A DNA stretch of 64,000 nucleotides from Halalkalicoccus tibetensis (GTDB lineage: Archaea; Halobacteriota; Halobacteria; Halobacteriales; Halalkalicoccaceae). The position numbers and the translations under genes were made by a program. The notes beneath the pieces were generated by a model. That model saw nothing but the letters and a program-made list of their open reading frames with translations. It did not search any database and was not told where the DNA came from. Below, piece after piece: positions 9,278 through 18,145 of the stretch. Position 1 is the stretch's first letter; every line of letters starts with the position of its first letter. Where the stretch lies: NCBI RefSeq assembly GCF_037996645.1, contig NZ_JBBMXV010000002.1, forward strand, positions 372,001-436,000, read 5' to 3'.

Positions 9278-9985
9278 GTGACCGAGTGGGCGACGTTCGT
9301 CGGCCTGACGGGCGTCGTCACGGTGCTTCTCCTCGCGCTCTCTCACGCCTCACAGGAGGCCCTCGATACCGATCCCGAGGCGGAGCCCGACGTCGAACTC
9401 TCCTCGGGCCTGTTGCTCGCGAACGTCGCGCTCTCGCAGGGGCTGCTCCTCGGCGTCCTGCTGGCGGCCGCCTGGTACACCGAGGTCCCGCTGGAGGCCC
9501 TGGGGATCGGCGCGGGCCTCACGGGGATGGGCGCGCTCGCGGCCGGAACGGTTCTGGGGATCGGGCTCTATCTCGGCTCGGAGCTGGGCGGGGCGGCCGC
9601 CGGGCGGCTCGGCTTCGAGTACGACGAGGGGCTCCGCGAGCTGCTGGCGCCCGACTCGGCTGGCGGCTGGGCGATCCTTCTGGGGCTCGTCCTGCCGGTG
9701 ATCGCCTTCTTCGAGGAGTTCCTCTTCCGGGCGGCGCTGATCGGCGCGGTCGCGGCGGGCTACGGCGTCTCGCCGTGGCTTCTCGCGGTGCTCTCCTCGA
9801 TGCTCTTCGCGATCGGCCACGGCGCACAGGGCAACACCGGGATCCTCGTCACGGGGCTGTTGGGGTTCGTCCTCGCGGCGGGGTTCGTCGTCACCGAGAG
9901 CCTGCTGGTCGTCGTCGTCGCCCATTACCTCGTGAACGCCCTGGAGTTCGTCGTCCACGAGGGGCTAGGGATCGAGTGGACCTGA
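9278..9985 (+). CDS. CPBP-family intramembrane metalloprotease (CAAX/Abi type)
   Basis: 235 residues starting with GTG 3 nt after the lonB stop, so probably one transcript. It has about seven hydrophobic segments. The family motifs are all present: EEFLFR (146-151), FAIGH with His181, and HYLVN with His216/Asn220, which together coordinate the catalytic metal in Rce1/CPBP enzymes. Haloarchaeal members are predicted to cleave membrane proteins or peptides; the substrate is unknown. Pairing with LonB suggests a membrane proteolysis unit. Confidence 0.9.
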   Translation: MTEWATFVGLTGVVTVLLLALSHASQEALDTDPEAEPDVELSSGLLLANVALSQGLLLGVLLAAAWYTEVPLEALGIGAGLTGMGALAAGTVLGIGLYLGSELGGAAAGRLGFEYDEGLRELLAPDSAGGWAILLGLVLPVIAFFEEFLFRAALIGAVAAGYGVSPWLLAVLSSMLFAIGHGAQGNTGILVTGLLGFVLAAGFVVTESLLVVVVAHYLVNALEFVVHEGLGIEWT

Positions 9986-10444
9986 TCAGCCGCCCGACTC
10001 GACGCGCCGGAGGCGGCGGTCGAGCTCGCCCGGAAGGGGGCTCGGGCCGTCTACGACCCGGTGGCCCGGGATCAGGATCGGAACGGGGTTCGCCCGCAGG
10101 GCGCCCCGAACGTCCTCCCGATCCTCCTCGTCGAGCCCCGGAGTCGTCCGCGCGAGGGTGGCGACGTCGGTGGTCCCGCCGTACGGGAGCTCCCGGACCC
10201 GCTCGAGGGTCGCCCGCTGGTCGGTGGGGACGGTCAGCGCGATCGGGACGTCCCCGAAATCGTCGGCCTCGCCCCCAAGGAAGCGCTCGATCCGGTCGAG
10301 CAGCTCGTGGCCCGGGTCGGCCTCCGGCGAGGGCTCGTCGGGTATCGAGACGTCGATCACTCGTCCGGAGGCGATCCCGATCCGGACGGCGCGGTCGATC
10401 CCGTCGATCTGTCGGGCGTAGATCCCGGTGTCGCTGTCGTCCAT
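9986..10444 (-). CDS. Alkyltransferase-like protein: O6-alkylguanine-DNA methyltransferase fold without the active-site Cys
   Basis: 152 residues from the ATG at 10444 (MDDSDTG). The C-terminal half matches the DNA-binding domain of Ogt/MGMT: RELPYGGTTDVATLAR (85-100, helix-turn-helix), then NPVPILIPGHRVVDG (119-133). In active enzymes the latter reads P-C-H-R; here residue 127 is Gly, so alkyl transfer to protein is not possible. Bacterial and yeast alkyltransferase-like proteins with W or A at this place bind O6-alkylguanine and hand it to nucleotide excision repair. A similar role is inferred. The gene is convergent with the CPBP gene and divergent from trpC. Confidence 0.85.
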   Translation of the reverse strand: MDDSDTGIYARQIDGIDRAVRIGIASGRVIDVSIPDEPSPEADPGHELLDRIERFLGGEADDFGDVPIALTVPTDQRATLERVRELPYGGTTDVATLARTTPGLDEEDREDVRGALRANPVPILIPGHRVVDGPSPLPGELDRRLRRVESGG

Positions 10445-10488
10445 ACCGGGGAGAGGAGCGAGCCCGACTTCAACCCCGTGACGCAAGT

Positions 10489-10517
10489 CTTATGTGCAAA
10501 TCAGTACGTTAGCGTAC
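10489..10517 (+). promoter_or_regulatory. trpCBA promoter with palindromic operator candidate
   Basis: A TATA-like CTTATGTGC (10489-10497) precedes the trpC ATG (10522) by about 29 nt, so the message is essentially leaderless. A perfect inverted repeat, GTACG-TTAG-CGTAC (10504-10517), fills the space between TATA and the predicted start site. This is the position of a repressor operator. Half-sites of GTAC type recall the TGTACA boxes bound by the methanogen regulator TrpY, but that link is inference. Confidence 0.65.
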
Positions 10518-10521
10518 AGTG

Positions 10522-11274
10522 ATGAACACTAGTGAGTCGATCGCGCCGGCCGTCGAGTCGATCCTCGACTCGGCGCGCGAGCGCGACGGGGGCGACGAAC
10601 GCCTCTCGGTCGAGGCGCGGTCGTTCCCCGATGCGGTCGCCGAGGCCGAGCGCGAGGGACGCGTGGCGGTGATCGCGGAGGTCAAACCCACGAGCCCGAC
10701 CACGGAGGGCATCCGGGAGGACGACCCGGTCGAGTTGGCCCGGGAGATGGTCGCCGGCGGGGCGGCGGCGCTGTCGGTGCTGACCGAACCCGAGCATTTC
10801 GGTGGGTCGCCCGAGACCCTCCGGCGGGTGCGTGAGGCCGTCGACGTGCCGGTTCTCAGGAAGGACTTCCTGCTCCGCGAGGACCAGCTCGACGTCGTCG
10901 AGGCCGATCTCGTCCTTCTGATCGCTCGGTTCGTCGACGACCTCGCGGGGCTCGTCGAAGCGGCGAAAGAGCGCGGGTTCCAGCCGCTCGTCGAGGTCCA
11001 CACCCGCGAGGAGCTCGCCGAGGCGATCGAGGCCGGCGCCGACGTCGTCGGGATCAACAACCGCGACCTCGGGAAGCTGGAGGTGGATCTGGACACCTTC
11101 GAGCGGGTGGCGATCGAGGCCCCTGAGGACGTGCTGCTGGTCGCCGAAAGCGGGATCGGTAGTGGAGAGAACGTCCGGCGGATGCGCGAGGCGGGCGCCG
11201 ACGCGCTGTTGATCGGCACTGCCATCATGGACGGGGACGTACGAGAGAACACGAACGATTTCACCACAGCATGA
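10522..11274 (+). CDS. trpC: Indole-3-glycerol phosphate synthase
   Basis: 250 residues; a GTG directly before the ATG at 10522 is an alternative start. It has the TIM-barrel active-site blocks in order: [13 protein letters not shown] (catalytic Lys), [40 protein letters not shown] and VAESGIG. It converts carboxyphenylamino-deoxyribulose phosphate to indole-3-glycerol phosphate. It is first of the trpCBA operon; the stop overlaps the trpB start by 4 nt. Confidence 0.97.
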   Translation: MNTSESIAPAVESILDSARERDGGDERLSVEARSFPDAVAEAEREGRVAVIAEVKPTSPTTEGIREDDPVELAREMVAGGAAALSVLTEPEHFGGSPETLRRVREAVDVPVLRKDFLLREDQLDVVEADLVLLIARFVDDLAGLVEAAKERGFQPLVEVHTREELAEAIEAGADVVGINNRDLGKLEVDLDTFERVAIEAPEDVLLVAESGIGSGENVRRMREAGADALLIGTAIMDGDVRENTNDFTTA

Positions 11275-12503
11275 GCACGACCAAGTTCGGACGCTACGGC
11301 GGCCAGTACGTACCGGAGGCGCTGATGCCCGCGATCGGGGAGCTCGAGGACGCGTATCACAGGTTCGTCCTCGAGAACGAGGACGGGTTCATGGACGACT
11401 TCCGCGCCCGGCTGCGGGATTTCGGGGGGCGGCCCACGCCGCTCCAGCACGCCGAGGCGCTCTCCGCGCGCTACGGTCGGGAGGTGTACCTCAAGCGCGA
11501 GGACCTGCTTCACGGGGGCGCCCACAAGCTGAACAACGCGCTCGGGCAGGCGCTGCTCGCGAAGTACATGGGCAAGGAGCGGATCATCGCCGAGACCGGC
11601 GCCGGGCAACACGGCACCGCGACCGCGATGGCGTGTGCCCATCTCGGGATGGACTGCGAGATCTACATGGGCGAGCGCGACATCAACCGCCAGCGTCCCA
11701 ACGTCTTCCGGATGCGGCTCAACGGCGCCGAGCTCAACCCCGTGACGACGGGACGGGGAACCCTCAAGGAAGCCATCAGCGAGACGATGCGCGACTGGGC
11801 CACCTCGGTCGAGGACACCCATTACGTGATCGGGAGCGTCGTGGGCCCGCATCCGTTCCCGCGGATGGTCCGGGACTTTCAGGCAGTCATCAGCGAGGAG
11901 GCCCGCGAGCAGGTCCAGGAGAAGGCCGGCGGGCTTCCGGACAGCGTGCTCGCGTGTGCGGGCGGGGGCTCGAACACGATGGGCGCGTTCCACGAGTTCG
12001 TCGGCGACGACACGGATCTCTACGCCGTCGAGGCCGGCGGAAGCAGTCTGGAGGTCGACGAGGCGGGCGGCGTCGCGCCCAACTCCGCGTCGCTCTCGAC
12101 CGGAAGCGAGGGCGTGCTCCACGGCGCGCGCACCAAACTGCTTCAGGACTCGGACGGCCAGATCATGGAGTCCCATTCCGTCTCCTCGGGGCTCGACTAC
12201 GCGGGCGTCGGCCCGGAGCTCGCACACCTCGTCGACGAGGGCCGCGTGACGCCGGTGAACGTCGACGACGACGGGGCCTTGGAGGGCTTCCATCGCCTCT
12301 CGCAACTGGAGGGGATCATCCCCGCGCTGGAGACGGCCCACGCCTTTGCTTTCCTCGAAGACGAACACGAGGAGCTGGGCGAGGTCGTGATCGTCAACGT
12401 CTCGGGGCGGGGCGACAAGGACCTCGAGTCGGTGATCGAGGAGACCGCGGAACGCGACATCGAAAGTGCGCCCGACATGGACGTCTTTCAGGGGGGACTA
12501 TGA
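11271..12503 (+). CDS. trpB: Tryptophan synthase beta subunit
   Basis: 410 residues, the usual length for TrpB1. It starts [15 protein letters not shown]. The pyridoxal phosphate lysine is Lys86 in [12 protein letters not shown], followed by [12 protein letters not shown] and the phosphate-binding GGGSNTMG. It condenses indole with serine to make tryptophan. It overlaps trpC and trpA by 4 nt on each side (ATGA), so the three are translationally coupled. Confidence 0.98.
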   Translation: MSTTKFGRYGGQYVPEALMPAIGELEDAYHRFVLENEDGFMDDFRARLRDFGGRPTPLQHAEALSARYGREVYLKREDLLHGGAHKLNNALGQALLAKYMGKERIIAETGAGQHGTATAMACAHLGMDCEIYMGERDINRQRPNVFRMRLNGAELNPVTTGRGTLKEAISETMRDWATSVEDTHYVIGSVVGPHPFPRMVRDFQAVISEEAREQVQEKAGGLPDSVLACAGGGSNTMGAFHEFVGDDTDLYAVEAGGSSLEVDEAGGVAPNSASLSTGSEGVLHGARTKLLQDSDGQIMESHSVSSGLDYAGVGPELAHLVDEGRVTPVNVDDDGALEGFHRLSQLEGIIPALETAHAFAFLEDEHEELGEVVIVNVSGRGDKDLESVIEETAERDIESAPDMDVFQGGL

Positions 12504-13330
12504 GCCAGAGCCGCATCGATGAGGCCTTCGCGGACGGCCCGGCGTTCATCCCGTATCTCGCCGCGGGCGATCCCGACGTCGAGTCGACGAAGGAGTACGT
12601 CCGCGCGCTGGTCCAGGGCGGTGCGGACATCGTCGAACTGGGACTCCCCTTCTCGGAACCGATCGCGGAAGGCTCGACCATCCAGAACGCGATCGTCCGG
12701 TCGTTAAAGGGCGGGATGACCCCCGACACCTACTTCGACCTGGTCGACGATCTGGACATCGACGTGCCGGTCGTCTGCATGACCTACTACAACCTGATCT
12801 ATCGCTATGGTGAGGAAGAGGGGCCCGAGCCGTTCGTGCGCCGGGCCACGGAGGTCGGGATCGACGGGTTCGTCGTGCCGGACCTGCCGGCCGAGGAGTC
12901 GGGTCCCCTTCGGGAGGCCTGCGACGAGTACGGGCTCGATCTCGTCTTCATCGTCGCGCCGACGACGCGCGGCGAGCGCCTCGAACGGATCATGAGTCAG
13001 GTCTCGGGCTACGTCTATGTCCAGGCGCGGCTGGGAACCACCGGTGCGCGCGCCGACGTGAGCGGCCAGACCGACACGAGCCTCGGACGCCTGGAGGAGT
13101 GGGACGTCCCGAAGGCCGTGGGCTTCGGGATCAGCGAGCGCGAACACGCCGAACGCATCGTCGCAGGCGGCGCCGACGGGATCATCGTCGGCTCGGCTCT
13201 AGTCGACATCGTCGCTGAGGGCGACACCGAGGAGGGAACCGTCGCCGAGCGCCTCGAACGAAAGGCGCGGGAACTGAAGGAGGGTGCGCTCGCCGGGGCG
13301 GCTGACCGGCCGCAACCGGAACGTCCATAA
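12500..13330 (+). CDS. trpA: Tryptophan synthase alpha subunit
   Basis: 276 residues, starting [10 protein letters not shown] at the ATG overlapping the trpB stop. The catalytic Glu is in [11 protein letters not shown]. The second catalytic acid, Asp in the E. coli enzyme (ADGPTIQ), is Glu here (AEGSTIQNA), as I recall is common in haloarchaeal TrpA. Phosphate binding [11 protein letters not shown] and GFGISE are present. It cleaves indole-3-glycerol phosphate to indole, which is channelled to TrpB. Confidence 0.97.
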   Translation: MSQSRIDEAFADGPAFIPYLAAGDPDVESTKEYVRALVQGGADIVELGLPFSEPIAEGSTIQNAIVRSLKGGMTPDTYFDLVDDLDIDVPVVCMTYYNLIYRYGEEEGPEPFVRRATEVGIDGFVVPDLPAEESGPLREACDEYGLDLVFIVAPTTRGERLERIMSQVSGYVYVQARLGTTGARADVSGQTDTSLGRLEEWDVPKAVGFGISEREHAERIVAGGADGIIVGSALVDIVAEGDTEEGTVAERLERKARELKEGALAGAADRPQPERP

Positions 13331-13357
13331 CCGCTCCATGCCGGAGTGTCTCATACT

Positions 13358-14152
13358 ATGACCGCAGGATTCGACGCGCGACTCGACCGGATCGGCACCG
13401 ACGGGAACTACCTCATCGTCCCGATGGACCACGGGATCACCATGGGCGCGGTGAAGGGCCTGAAGGACATCGAGGGGACGATCGACGCGGTGACGCGCGG
13501 CGGCGCGGACTGCGTGCTCACCCAGAAGGGGATCGCCCCGCGGGTCCATCCCAACACCAACGGCGCGGGCTACGTCGTCCACGTCAACGGCTCGACCACC
13601 ATCGGCCCCGACGAGAACGACAAACGCGTGACCTGCACGATCGAGGAGGCGATCCGCGCGGGCGCCGACGCCGTCTCGTTCCACATCAACGTCGGCTCGA
13701 ACTACGAGCCGAAACAGATCGAGGATCTCGCTGAGCTCAGCGGGAAAGCGGAGCGCTTCGGAATGCCCGTGCTGGCGATGGCCTACGCGCGCGGGCCGGG
13801 CATCGACAGCGCCGACCCCGAGGCGTTGGGCCACGCGGTGCGGCTCGCCGAGGAGCTCGGTGCCGATATCGTCAAGACGGGGTACTCGGGCGACGCCGAG
13901 AGCTTCCAGCACGTGATCGAGTCGACCCGACTGCCCGTCGTGATCGCCGGCGGCGCGCGCGGCACGGACAGGGAGACCCTGGAGAAGGTCCGCGGGGCGG
14001 TCGACGCCGGCGGCGCGGGCATCTCGATGGGGCGGTCGATCTTCCAGCACGACGACCCCGAGGCGATCACGCGGGCGGTCTCGGCGGTGATCCACGAGGA
14101 CGCGAGCGCCGAGGAGGCCATCGAGGAGGCGGGGCTCGCGGTCGAGGCGTAA
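13358..14152 (+). CDS. 2-amino-3,7-dideoxy-D-threo-hept-6-ulosonate (ADH) synthase
   Basis: 264 residues from the ATG at 13358. A class I aldolase-type TIM barrel: YLIVPMDHGITMG at the start, Schiff-base lysine region ADIVKTGYSGD, and the phosphate site VIAGGARG with GISMGRSIFQ. This is the AroA' type enzyme that starts the alternative archaeal route to dehydroquinate, avoiding DAHP. Its partner, DHQ synthase II, lies 0.9 kb downstream and trpCBA directly upstream, which supports an aromatic-synthesis role over that of a simple fructose-bisphosphate aldolase. Confidence 0.9.
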   Translation: MTAGFDARLDRIGTDGNYLIVPMDHGITMGAVKGLKDIEGTIDAVTRGGADCVLTQKGIAPRVHPNTNGAGYVVHVNGSTTIGPDENDKRVTCTIEEAIRAGADAVSFHINVGSNYEPKQIEDLAELSGKAERFGMPVLAMAYARGPGIDSADPEALGHAVRLAEELGADIVKTGYSGDAESFQHVIESTRLPVVIAGGARGTDRETLEKVRGAVDAGGAGISMGRSIFQHDDPEAITRAVSAVIHEDASAEEAIEEAGLAVEA

Positions 14153-14193
14153 GCCGGCCCAACGTTTTTCGCCGTTCCGGCCGGACGCCCGCC

Positions 14194-14982
14194 ATGGGCG
14201 ACGTCCACTACGACTTCGCGGGCGAGACGGTGATCGTTACAGGCGGCGCATCGGGCATCGGCCGCGCGATCGCGCTTTCGTTCGGGAACGCGGGGGCGAC
14301 CGTGATCGTCGCCGACATGCGCGAGGAGCCGAAAGACCCCGACGCACAGTTGCCGACCCACAAGGCCATCGAGGAGGCGGGAGGGGCGGCCGAGTTCGTC
14401 GAGACGGACGTCGCCGACCCCGAGCAGGTCCACTCGGTGGTCGAGGCCGCCCGCGATTATGGGGGAGTCGACGTGATGGTCAACAACGCCGGCGTGTTCA
14501 TCGGCGGCTCCTTCACCGAGTACGACAGCGAGGACCTCGATACGGGTTACGAGGTCAACGTTCGGGGGATGTTCGTCGGCACGCAGGCCGCCGCGAGCGA
14601 CATGCTCGACCGCGACGCCGAGGGGGCGATCGTCAACACGGCCTCGATCAGCTCGAACCTCGCCCAGCACGGGCAGGTCGCCTACGACACCACCAAGGGC
14701 GCGCTGCGGATGCTCACCCGCGGGGCGGCCCTCGAACTCGCCTCCGAGGGGATCAGGGTCAACGCCACCGCGCCGGGCCAGATCGCCACCGAGTTCACCG
14801 AGAACGGCACCGAGAGCACGCAGGAACGCGCCGGCGACGGTGAGTTCCTCAAGCCGATCCCGATGGGACGGGCCGGTTTCCCCGAGGACGTGGCCGACGC
14901 CACCCTCTATCTCGCGAGCGACGCCGCCGGCTACACCACCGGCGAGCTGCTGTCGGTCGACGGCGGCTGGCAGATCGCCTGA
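14194..14982 (+). CDS. SDR-family oxidoreductase
   Basis: 262 residues. TGGASGIGRAIALSFG is the dinucleotide-binding motif, NNAGVFIGG follows at about 98, and the catalytic YDTTKGALRML lies near 163. The C-terminus ends LSVDGGWQIA. A classical SDR with no visible substrate clue. It sits between the two genes of the alternative shikimate entry on the same strand with a 41 nt upstream gap, so it may be cotranscribed with them, but no SDR step is known in that route. Confidence 0.92.
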   Translation: MGDVHYDFAGETVIVTGGASGIGRAIALSFGNAGATVIVADMREEPKDPDAQLPTHKAIEEAGGAAEFVETDVADPEQVHSVVEAARDYGGVDVMVNNAGVFIGGSFTEYDSEDLDTGYEVNVRGMFVGTQAAASDMLDRDAEGAIVNTASISSNLAQHGQVAYDTTKGALRMLTRGAALELASEGIRVNATAPGQIATEFTENGTESTQERAGDGEFLKPIPMGRAGFPEDVADATLYLASDAAGYTTGELLSVDGGWQIA

Positions 14983-15045
14983 GGTCAGGGGACCCGCTCG
15001 GGCCAAACGGTTGGATTGAAGCCCACCCCGCCCGACCCCCGAACC

Positions 15046-16227
15046 ATGACGCGATCCGTGTGGCTGAAGGCCGACGACGCGGTCGGCGACTGGGACGCGC
15101 GCAGACGACGAATCACCGCCGGCCTGGAGGCCGGCGTCGACTGGGTGCTCGTCGACGAGTCGGACGTCGAGCGCGTGCGAGAACTCGGCAGCGTGAACGT
15201 CGCGGCGTTCCGCTCGGGCGGGGACGTCCACGTGATGGACGCCGAGGAGCCCGAGACCGACGCCGACGCGGAGCCCGACGCCGTCGTGATCGGCAAGAAG
15301 GGCGAGGGCGACGGCACCGTCGACCTGCCCGAGGACTTCTCGGGCTCGGCGGACCTCTCGGCACTGCGCCGGGAGGAGGAAGCCGAAACGGGCGCCTACG
15401 TCCGCATCCACGACGAGTACTACGAGGCGTTCGCCGAGGAGGCGGCCGCCGAGGCCGACCACACGATCGTGATCGGCGAGGACTGGACCATCATCCCCCT
15501 CGAGAACCTCATCGCCCGTATCGGCGAGGAGACCGAGCTGATCGCGGGCGTTCAGAGCGCCGAGGAGGCCCGCACCGCCTTCGAGACCCTCGAGATCGGA
15601 GCCGACGCCGTCCTGTTGGACTCCGACGACCCCGACACGATCCGTGAGACGGTCGCGGCGCGCGATCGATCGGAGCGTGAGCACCTCGATCTGGAGTGGG
15701 CCGAGATCACCGAGATCGAACAGACGGGCAGTGCGGATCGGGTCTGCGTCGACACGGGCAGCCTGATGGAGGGCGACGAGGGAATGCTCGTCGGCTCGAT
15801 GTCCCGCGGGCTGTTCTTCGTCCACGCCGAGACCGCCGAGTCGCCCTACGTCGCCTCCCGACCCTTCCGGGTGAACGCGGGGGCGGTCCACGCCTACGTG
15901 CGCACGCCCGACGGCGGCACGAAGTACCTCTCGGAGCTCGAGAGCGGCGACGAGGTCCAGATCGTCGACGCCGACGGGAACACCCGTGAGGCGATCGTGG
16001 GCCGGGTGAAGATCGAGCGACGCCCGATGTTCCGGGTCGAGGCCGAGACCGACGAGGGCGACCGGGTCGCGACGCTGCTACAGAACGCCGAGACGATCAA
16101 GGTACGGACCCGGGAGGGCCGCAAAGCAGTGACGGATCTCGAGGCCGGTGACGAGGTGCTGTTGTACTACGAGTCGGTGGCGCGGCACTTCGGCGAGGCC
16201 GTCGAGGAGCGGATCATCGAGAAGTAG
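15046..16227 (+). CDS. 3-dehydroquinate synthase II (archaeal type)
   Basis: 393 residues from the ATG at 15046 ([11 protein letters not shown]). The N-terminal half has [15 protein letters not shown] and IPLENLIAR; the C-terminal half has [16 protein letters not shown] and [13 protein letters not shown], both diagnostic of the AroB' family. The enzyme performs NAD-dependent oxidative deamination and cyclisation of the ADH synthase product to 3-dehydroquinate. With ADH synthase upstream it completes the non-canonical entry into the shikimate pathway. Confidence 0.96.
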   Translation: MTRSVWLKADDAVGDWDARRRRITAGLEAGVDWVLVDESDVERVRELGSVNVAAFRSGGDVHVMDAEEPETDADAEPDAVVIGKKGEGDGTVDLPEDFSGSADLSALRREEEAETGAYVRIHDEYYEAFAEEAAAEADHTIVIGEDWTIIPLENLIARIGEETELIAGVQSAEEARTAFETLEIGADAVLLDSDDPDTIRETVAARDRSEREHLDLEWAEITEIEQTGSADRVCVDTGSLMEGDEGMLVGSMSRGLFFVHAETAESPYVASRPFRVNAGAVHAYVRTPDGGTKYLSELESGDEVQIVDADGNTREAIVGRVKIERRPMFRVEAETDEGDRVATLLQNAETIKVRTREGRKAVTDLEAGDEVLLYYESVARHFGEAVEERIIEK

Positions 16228-16639
16228 GCTCCGGCTTGTCGGCCTCCGCGTCGGCGCCGGGAAGCGGTTCGGTACACCAGTGACAGAACTCCAGTTCGAG
16301 GTCGTCGATCTCGCGCCCGCAGTGGGGACAGCGCTGGCCGGTGACGCGTTGTCTGGTCTGGGTCGCCTGCCAGTAGGCGTCGGCGGCGCTGATGGCGATC
16401 ACGACGAACAGCGCGATCTGGGCCTCGATCGGCAGCTCGGTCGAGAGGGCCATCGCGTCGCCGACGGAGCCGACGCCGTCGACGAGCTCCTCGGGGACGA
16501 ACAGCACGAACGAGAGGACGGCCATCCAGAACCACAGCAGGGCTCGCAGCCAGGCCTGCAGATAGACGTGGCCGAGGCCGGGGACGAGAACGGCGAACAG
16601 CGCCGCCAACCACGGTCGTTTGTGCGAGCCCCCGCTCAT
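16214..16639 (-). CDS. Membrane protein with C-terminal zinc ribbon
   Basis: 141 residues. It starts with a W-LAALFAVLVPGLGHVYL segment of the kind seen in TM2-type/DUF5683 membrane proteins, followed by two or three further hydrophobic stretches. The C-terminal soluble zinc ribbon reads CPHCGREIDD then CHWCTEPLPG (two CxxC knuckles). Function unknown; haloarchaea have several such proteins. Its 3' end overlaps the convergent DHQ synthase II gene by 14 nt. Confidence 0.8.
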   Translation of the reverse strand: MSGGSHKRPWLAALFAVLVPGLGHVYLQAWLRALLWFWMAVLSFVLFVPEELVDGVGSVGDAMALSTELPIEAQIALFVVIAISAADAYWQATQTRQRVTGQRCPHCGREIDDLELEFCHWCTEPLPGADAEADKPEPTSR

Positions 16640-16684
16640 TGTAGTCGGGTCCGCCCCCCTGATACTTAATGCGTTCGACCGGGA

Positions 16685-16828
16685 TCAGAAGCCGAGCAGC
16701 CGCATGACGGCCCCGAGGGCGACGACGAGCAGCCCGAGCCCGATCCCGATGCCGGGGATGGGGACCGGCAGCAGCCCGATGCCGATGATCACGCCGAGCA
16801 CCATCACGATCGTCGAGATCCTGATCAT
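16685..16828 (-). CDS. Small hydrophobic protein (47 aa), paralogue of the next
   Basis: 47 residues beginning MIRISTIVMVLGVIIG, almost wholly hydrophobic, with a central PVPIPGIGIG turn, predicted as a helical hairpin in the membrane. It is followed upstream on the same strand by a 46-residue protein with the same plan (hydrophobic segment, IPxPG turn, hydrophobic segment, GY/GF end). The paired organisation and high-GC codons argue that both are expressed. No function can be assigned. Confidence 0.6.
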   Translation of the reverse strand: MIRISTIVMVLGVIIGIGLLPVPIPGIGIGLGLLVVALGAVMRLLGF

Positions 16829-16893
16829 ACCGGTACGAGCCCCGGAACGACAAAAGGGCTTGGCCCGGCAGCTGCGTCGTGTCGCGGGCCGGC

Positions 16894-17034
16894 TCAGTAG
16901 CCGGCCAGCCAGGCGCCGACGCCGGCGAGGATCACCAGGACGGCGAAGAGCAGGCCGGTCCCCGGGAGGGGGATCGCCCCGAACAGCAGGCCGACGAGCC
17001 CGACGGGGATCAGTACGGTGGATGCGTTGACCAT
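16894..17034 (-). CDS. Small hydrophobic protein (46 aa), paralogue of the previous
   Basis: 46 residues starting MVNASTVLIPVGLVGLLFG, then AIPLPGTGLLF and a second hydrophobic stretch ending LAGY. The same hairpin layout as the 47-residue neighbour 65 nt away suggests tandem duplication. It lies divergent from the PurM/HypE-like gene, 88 nt away. Confidence 0.6.
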   Translation of the reverse strand: MVNASTVLIPVGLVGLLFGAIPLPGTGLLFAVLVILAGVGAWLAGY

Positions 17035-17122
17035 ACCCCCACGAGTCGGCGCCGATAAAAAGGCGTTGGGCCAGCGAATGCGTGACCACCACCGCTAAGT
17101 ACCACAGCGTCATCCCTCGCGT

Positions 17123-18145
17123 ATGAGCGATCTGGGCAAGGCCGACCGGGAGTTCTTCGACCGCGAGATCTACCCGAACCTCGGCGCCGACCGCGAGGAC
17201 GTCCGACTCGGGCCGCGACACGGCGTCGACTTCGGGGTGGTCGACGTGGCCGATCGGGTCCTCGCGCTCGCGACCGACCCCGTCTTCGTCATGCCGTCGC
17301 TGGGCTTCGACCGGGCGGCGTGGTTCGCCTTTCACATCCTGATGAGCGACGTCGCGGTCTCCGGGCTCCGACCGACGCATCTCTCGATCGACCTGAACCT
17401 GCCCGCGGAGATCACCGACGAGCAGTTCGCGACCCTCTGGGGGCGGATGCACGAGGAGGCAGCGGAGCTCGGCGTCTCGATCGTGACCGGACACACGGGC
17501 CGCTACGCGGGCTGTAACTACCCGATGGTCGGCGGGGGCACCGCGCTCGCGGTCGGCGATCCCGCGGACCTCGTCCGGCCCGACGGCGCGCGCGCGGGCG
17601 ACGAGGTGATCGTCACGAAGGGCCCCGCGATCGAGGCAACGGGGCTGCTCGCGATCCAGTTCGAGGAGCTCCTCGATCTCGATCCGGGAGCGATGGAGGC
17701 GGCGAAGGACCGCTTCTACGACATGAGCCCCGTTCGCGACGCGCTGGTTGCGGCCGCGGCCGGGCCCGTCACGGCGATGCACGACGCGACCGAGGGCGGG
17801 ATCTATGGCGGACTCCACGAGACCGCCCGCGCCGGCGGCGTGCGCATCGACGTCGAGCGCGAGGCGGTGCCGGTGATGGACGGCGTCCGCGAGACCTGTG
17901 GGGCGTTCGACATCGACCCCTGGATCTCGATCAGCGAGGGCACCCTGCTGTTGACGGTCGAGGGGGGACACGGCGAGGAGGTACTCGCCGCGCTCGACTC
18001 GGAGGGGATCCCGGCGGCGGTCGTCGGCGAGGCGAGCGAGGGCGAAGGGGTGTACTTCGACGGCGAGCCCGTCGAGCGCCCCGAGCGCGACCCGTTCTGG
18101 GCGGCCTTCGAGGAGGGAATGCAGGAGCTGGAGGGCGCGGAATGA
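17123..18145 (+). CDS. AIR synthase-related (PurM/HypE/ThiL superfamily) protein
   Basis: 340 residues with the two-domain PurM-like layout. The N-terminal domain contains LATDPVFVMPSLG and DVAVSGLRPTHLS; the C-terminal domain carries MHDATEGGIYGGLHETA and ISISEGTLLL, the blocks seen in HypE-type ATP-binding proteins. The family includes AIR synthase, FGAM synthase, HypE, SelD and thiamine-monophosphate kinase. The ATGA overlap with thiD-thiN suggests a thiamine link, perhaps in TMP phosphorylation, but the true ThiL signature is not evident, so the role is left open. Confidence 0.8.
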   Translation: MSDLGKADREFFDREIYPNLGADREDVRLGPRHGVDFGVVDVADRVLALATDPVFVMPSLGFDRAAWFAFHILMSDVAVSGLRPTHLSIDLNLPAEITDEQFATLWGRMHEEAAELGVSIVTGHTGRYAGCNYPMVGGGTALAVGDPADLVRPDGARAGDEVIVTKGPAIEATGLLAIQFEELLDLDPGAMEAAKDRFYDMSPVRDALVAAAAGPVTAMHDATEGGIYGGLHETARAGGVRIDVEREAVPVMDGVRETCGAFDIDPWISISEGTLLLTVEGGHGEEVLAALDSEGIPAAVVGEASEGEGVYFDGEPVERPERDPFWAAFEEGMQELEGAE

